Notes under the pieces: generated by a model
The model's database searches: none
What the model saw: the letters and a program-made list of their open reading frames with translations, nothing else
What the model was told of the DNA's origin: nothing
Assembly: GCF_016756535.1 (NCBI RefSeq)
Contig: NZ_AP023247.1
Coordinates: 6,510,501-6,574,500 of the forward strand
Reading direction: 5' to 3'
Length of the DNA: 64,000 bases
Origin: Mesorhizobium sp. 131-2-1
GTDB taxonomy: Bacteria > Pseudomonadota > Alphaproteobacteria > Rhizobiales > Rhizobiaceae
Translations under genes and position numbers: made by a program
In this document: positions 61,444-64,000 of the stretch, piece by piece
How the letters are laid out: every line of letters begins with the position of its first letter
Position numbering within the stretch: position 1 is the first letter of the stretch

Positions 61444-63150
61444 TCACGTCAGGGCGTCACTCTCAGAGGCCGTTGAGCGGCTTAAGGTGCGCCGCAGAGC
61501 TTTTGCCAGCCTTTCGTTTTCCGTCCGACTTCGAACCGTCAGGCGCAGATATCGATCTGCGTCGTTCATGGCTTGATAGCCGCATTCTCTTACGAGGACG
61601 GATTCGAACAGAACGAGGCGGCGCTTGAGCTCGGCAGCGGATACCGAATTTTCAGGCAGCCGGCACAAGATGAAATTCGTTTGCGAAGGTACGACGTCGA
61701 GGCCCGGTACCGTCCGCAGCTCCTCGATGAACAGCTCTCTATCTTCTCGCAACATGTCTAGACTGTGTTCCAATTCCTCTGCGAATTCGGGAAGCAGGAA
61801 CAGTGTGTATTCCGCAATGCCGTTAATGTTCCACAGCGGCAGTTTCCGGCGCACGGCGGCAACGAGGGTGGGATCGCCAGCCATGAGGTAGGCGAGCCGG
61901 ATTCCGCCAAGTCCGAAGACCTTTCCAAGGCTCTTCACCACGATCAAATTGGCACAGGACGGAACCAGATTCTCAACGCTGTTTGGTCGGCCATCAGCGG
62001 GAAAATCAATGAACGATTCATCCACGATCAGCCGTCGCCCTCGAGATCCTAGGGCCTCCGCCAGCCATGCCACGTCAGCATGATCAACAAGTCGACCGGT
62101 CGGATTGTTTGGATTTACAACGATTGCCGTATCCGCGCCTGTCGCCAGTACGAATTCCAGGAAAGCTCGAACGTCGAGATCGAAATAGGGCGGGGTGAGG
62201 ACGAAGTTGTTCTTTTGTTCGTCATCGAGAGGTGTTTGAAAGCCGGCGAACGTCGGCACGGGAATCGCGATTGTTGGGTTCAGCGTTGAATAGAGCGCCT
62301 GGATGAGGTCGGTCACCCCGTTTCCGACTGCAATAAAGTCCGGCTGCTGCGAGGTCATCGTGCCAACAACTGAAGCGATATCGATCTGCTGAGAAGGATA
62401 GCATGTCAACACGCCTTCGAGCCTCGCCGCCAGCCGATCGTAAAAAGTCTTGGGAGGGAAGCGGGTATTGCAAAGAAGCATGTGCTCGGCGATTGGCTTG
62501 CGCCAATAACCTCCGACGCTCGTTTCCAGACGCCGCAGCACGTTCTCCTTGTCACACCGAAATTCCGCGATGGATGCGTCGACACCGTCGCAAATATCGA
62601 GCAGCTTGGAGCCGGCAGTCAGCACATTGCCAGGCAACGCTACGTCCAGCTGGGACAGGCCCGCGACTAACCTGCTGAAGGCCTGATGCAGAGATGCCGC
62701 GGCGCGGCTTTCGGCCAGAAGATTGCGTAGAACATCAGCACTCAATCGATAAATCCCGGTCGGCGCGTCGGGCCGCCAAGCGGAGCCGCGCAAACCCTTG
62801 TTGGTATTGATACCGTCAAGAACCTCACTGTCGAAAAGCGGTGTTCCCCATATCAGGAGAGTATCGCCATCATGTTGGCGGAACTTCTCAATGAGATCGC
62901 CGTCATGCGCGTCGTGCCACGAAAGCGTATTTGTGCTGTCCTGCAGGCGGAACCCATCGAATGTGCCGCTACTCAAGTTTTCAACGAGAGTGACATCTTC
63001 AATGCCGTTTTCGACACAGGCGTTGACGAGACGGTCCAAGAGCGGCTGACCGTTGATAGGAACCAACGGTGCATCGTAGCTGCCACTCCACAGATGTATT
63101 TTTGGCCCTGCGAAATCGAGGATAAAAATAGCACGGGTCGTATCGGCCAT
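61444..63150 (-). CDS. Nucleotidyltransferase-aminotransferase fusion
   Basis: 568 residues. Residues 1-215 resemble a sugar-1-phosphate or phosphonate nucleotidyltransferase (PLVPINGQPLLDRLVNACVE, the PK-x-L-like step; later TGIYRLSADVL), but the usual Gly-rich LAAGxGxR start is degenerate (FILDFAGPK). Residues 225-560 are a HisC/CobC-like class I aminotransferase with IVVNPNNPTGR, VDESFIDF and the PLP Lys in SLGKVFGLGGIRLAY (Lys410). Fusions of this type are known in phosphonate metabolism (PntC, which makes CMP-aminoethylphosphonate). The neighbouring phosphodiesterase, importer and sugar-phosphate-sensing repressor fit a phosphonate or phosphodiester substrate. The weak nucleotide-binding motif leaves the first domain's activity in doubt. 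Confidence 0.78.
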   Translation of the reverse strand: MADTTRAIFILDFAGPKIHLWSGSYDAPLVPINGQPLLDRLVNACVENGIEDVTLVENLSSGTFDGFRLQDSTNTLSWHDAHDGDLIEKFRQHDGDTLLIWGTPLFDSEVLDGINTNKGLRGSAWRPDAPTGIYRLSADVLRNLLAESRAAASLHQAFSRLVAGLSQLDVALPGNVLTAGSKLLDICDGVDASIAEFRCDKENVLRRLETSVGGYWRKPIAEHMLLCNTRFPPKTFYDRLAARLEGVLTCYPSQQIDIASVVGTMTSQQPDFIAVGNGVTDLIQALYSTLNPTIAIPVPTFAGFQTPLDDEQKNNFVLTPPYFDLDVRAFLEFVLATGADTAIVVNPNNPTGRLVDHADVAWLAEALGSRGRRLIVDESFIDFPADGRPNSVENLVPSCANLIVVKSLGKVFGLGGIRLAYLMAGDPTLVAAVRRKLPLWNINGIAEYTLFLLPEFAEELEHSLDMLREDRELFIEELRTVPGLDVVPSQTNFILCRLPENSVSAAELKRRLVLFESVLVRECGYQAMNDADRYLRLTVRSRTENERLAKALRRTLSRSTASESDALT

Positions 63151-63316
63151 CTCGGACTCCTTTCTTCTGAAGGAAGCAAAAAGAGCGCGTAGAAGCGCCC
63201 ATTCCCAAAATCAAAACGACCCACTGGCGCTCGAAGTATCCCGTGATGCGTTCATACCGGCGTCATCCGAAGCCTATAGGGGGCTTTGGTTTCGATCGGT
63301 CTCTTCCAGGTGCAAC
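63151..63316. promoter_or_regulatory. Divergent control region of the phosphodiesterase and fusion genes
   Basis: 166 bp between two genes read in opposite directions. No clear -35/-10 pair or repeat stands out by eye, although a DeoR operator would be expected here. Confidence 0.35.
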
Positions 63317-64000
63317 ATGACCCACACCAATCCATCCAGGCCTACCGCTCGTTTTCAGACGCCTGCCTCGATAAAGCCGCGCGCTCCTACGAAAGCGATT
63401 CTGATCCTCATGGACGGCGTAAGCGCGGACTATTTCGAAAAGCACAAACATCGGTTGCCGACGCTTCTTCGTTTGGCAGGAGACGGTCTGTCCATCACTC
63501 GCCTGCGCTCAACGGTGCCGGGAACGTCGATGCCGGGGCGCGCAAGCATGCTAACCGGCGCGGCGCCTCAAGCGAACGGGATCTACGGAAACCACATTGT
63601 GCGAGATGGCTCGTTTGTCTGCGCCGACGCGTCTGATCTGCGGGTTCCGACCATTGCAAAGCTTGCCAAAAATAGCGGGCTTGATGTCGCGTCCATCGGC
63701 GCTGGGTTGATCGACCCAGCCGATTGCGATGTCTTCGTGCCGGCCTGGTGGGAACGAGGGTTTCTCCAGGGAAGCCGGTCATTTAAGAGCCTGCCCGAAA
63801 ACCGCATCGCTCGCTCGCGCATGATCAAAGATCCAAATGGGCGGTTGCGAGCCGCCGGCGTGCTCGATCTCTTCGGCTTCCCGTCCAGTAGCGACACCGT
63901 TGCGAGCACTGCTCTCGTTGCGGGCCTGGCCGCGGATCATCTCATGATCGGGGCTGCAGGAGCGCTGGCTTGCTCGGAGAACCCGCCTGATCTCATTTTG
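63317..64000 (+). CDS. Type I phosphodiesterase/nucleotide pyrophosphatase, 3' end beyond the window
   Basis: The first 228 codons of an alkaline-phosphatase-superfamily enzyme, open to the last base. The metal site begins ILILMDGVSADYFEKH, and the nucleophile region is TVPGTSMPGRASMLTGAAPQ, followed by NGIYGNHIVRDG, as in NPP-type phosphodiesterases and phosphonoacetate hydrolases. It hydrolyses phosphodiester, pyrophosphate or phosphonate bonds. The start ATG at 63317 is preceded by ccaggtgcaac and gives a 25-residue Pro/Thr-rich leader. It is divergent from the nucleotidyltransferase-aminotransferase gene and probably in the same pathway. Confidence 0.85.
   Translation, partial: MTHTNPSRPTARFQTPASIKPRAPTKAILILMDGVSADYFEKHKHRLPTLLRLAGDGLSITRLRSTVPGTSMPGRASMLTGAAPQANGIYGNHIVRDGSFVCADASDLRVPTIAKLAKNSGLDVASIGAGLIDPADCDVFVPAWWERGFLQGSRSFKSLPENRIARSRMIKDPNGRLRAAGVLDLFGFPSSSDTVASTALVAGLAADHLMIGAAGALACSENPPDLIL

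Overview
The window looks like part of a symbiosis island from a nodulating alphaproteobacterium, most likely Mesorhizobium. It carries a complete molybdenum nitrogenase cluster (nifH-D-K-E-N-X plus a NifX-associated gene, 40.36-48.44 kb, minus strand) with a sigma-54/NifA promoter. Around it lies a mosaic of catabolic operons, insertion sequences, broken genes and toxin-antitoxin modules. The genus is inferred from this gene mix; no rRNA or tRNA was found.

Layout. 0.4-2.5 kb: an orphan tail of a second nif unit (DUF683 gene, fdxB, ExoX-like protein) behind decayed nifX, DUF269 and redoxin genes, still headed by a -24/-12 promoter with two NifA sites. 2.9-8.2 kb: a four-gene minus-strand operon (lysine/ornithine N-hydroxylase, broken FAD oxidase, PhyH dioxygenase, cupin-MetRS fusion) that matches the known hydrazine (N-N bond) forming machinery of natural-product clusters. 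9.35-12.4 kb: an IS256-family element with intact ends, split by an IS110-type element. 13.4-20.75 kb: a large HAD-domain protein, a GntR regulator copy with a ruined ribokinase, a groESL pseudogene, an FkbM methyltransferase, and fragments of IS5, the N-hydroxylase and IS1380. 20.75-32.6 kb: a sugar-type ABC importer divergent from a tightly overlapping operon (GntR, ribokinase, ComB-like phosphatase, 2-hydroxyacid dehydrogenase, enolase-superfamily dehydratase, SMP-30 lactonase), followed by a convergent nucleoside hydrolase.

32.6-38.5 kb is mostly relics (importer, GDP-mannose dehydratase, acetoacetate decarboxylase, 3-hydroxybutyrate dehydrogenase, M16 peptidase, amino-acid oxidase) with apparently intact radical SAM and orotate phosphoribosyltransferase genes. 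38.6-48.65 kb: a universal stress protein, an atypical OmpR-type regulator and the nif cluster. 48.8-55.0 kb: an IS110-type relic, a VapBC module, an AbiE module whose toxin gene is split by a complete group II intron, and a UvrD-like helicase fragment. 55.05-64 kb: a peptide/opine-type ABC importer, a DeoR repressor and a nucleotidyltransferase-aminotransferase fusion, divergent from a phosphodiesterase/nucleotide pyrophosphatase gene cut by the window end.

The genes fall into functional groups: nitrogenase and cofactor assembly under NifA; a possible specialised-metabolite cassette making an N-N bond; two carbon-source or opine-like uptake and breakdown systems with their own repressors; and addiction modules that may stabilise the island. 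Coordinates and motifs were read directly. Functions rest on family recognition by eye, without database searches.
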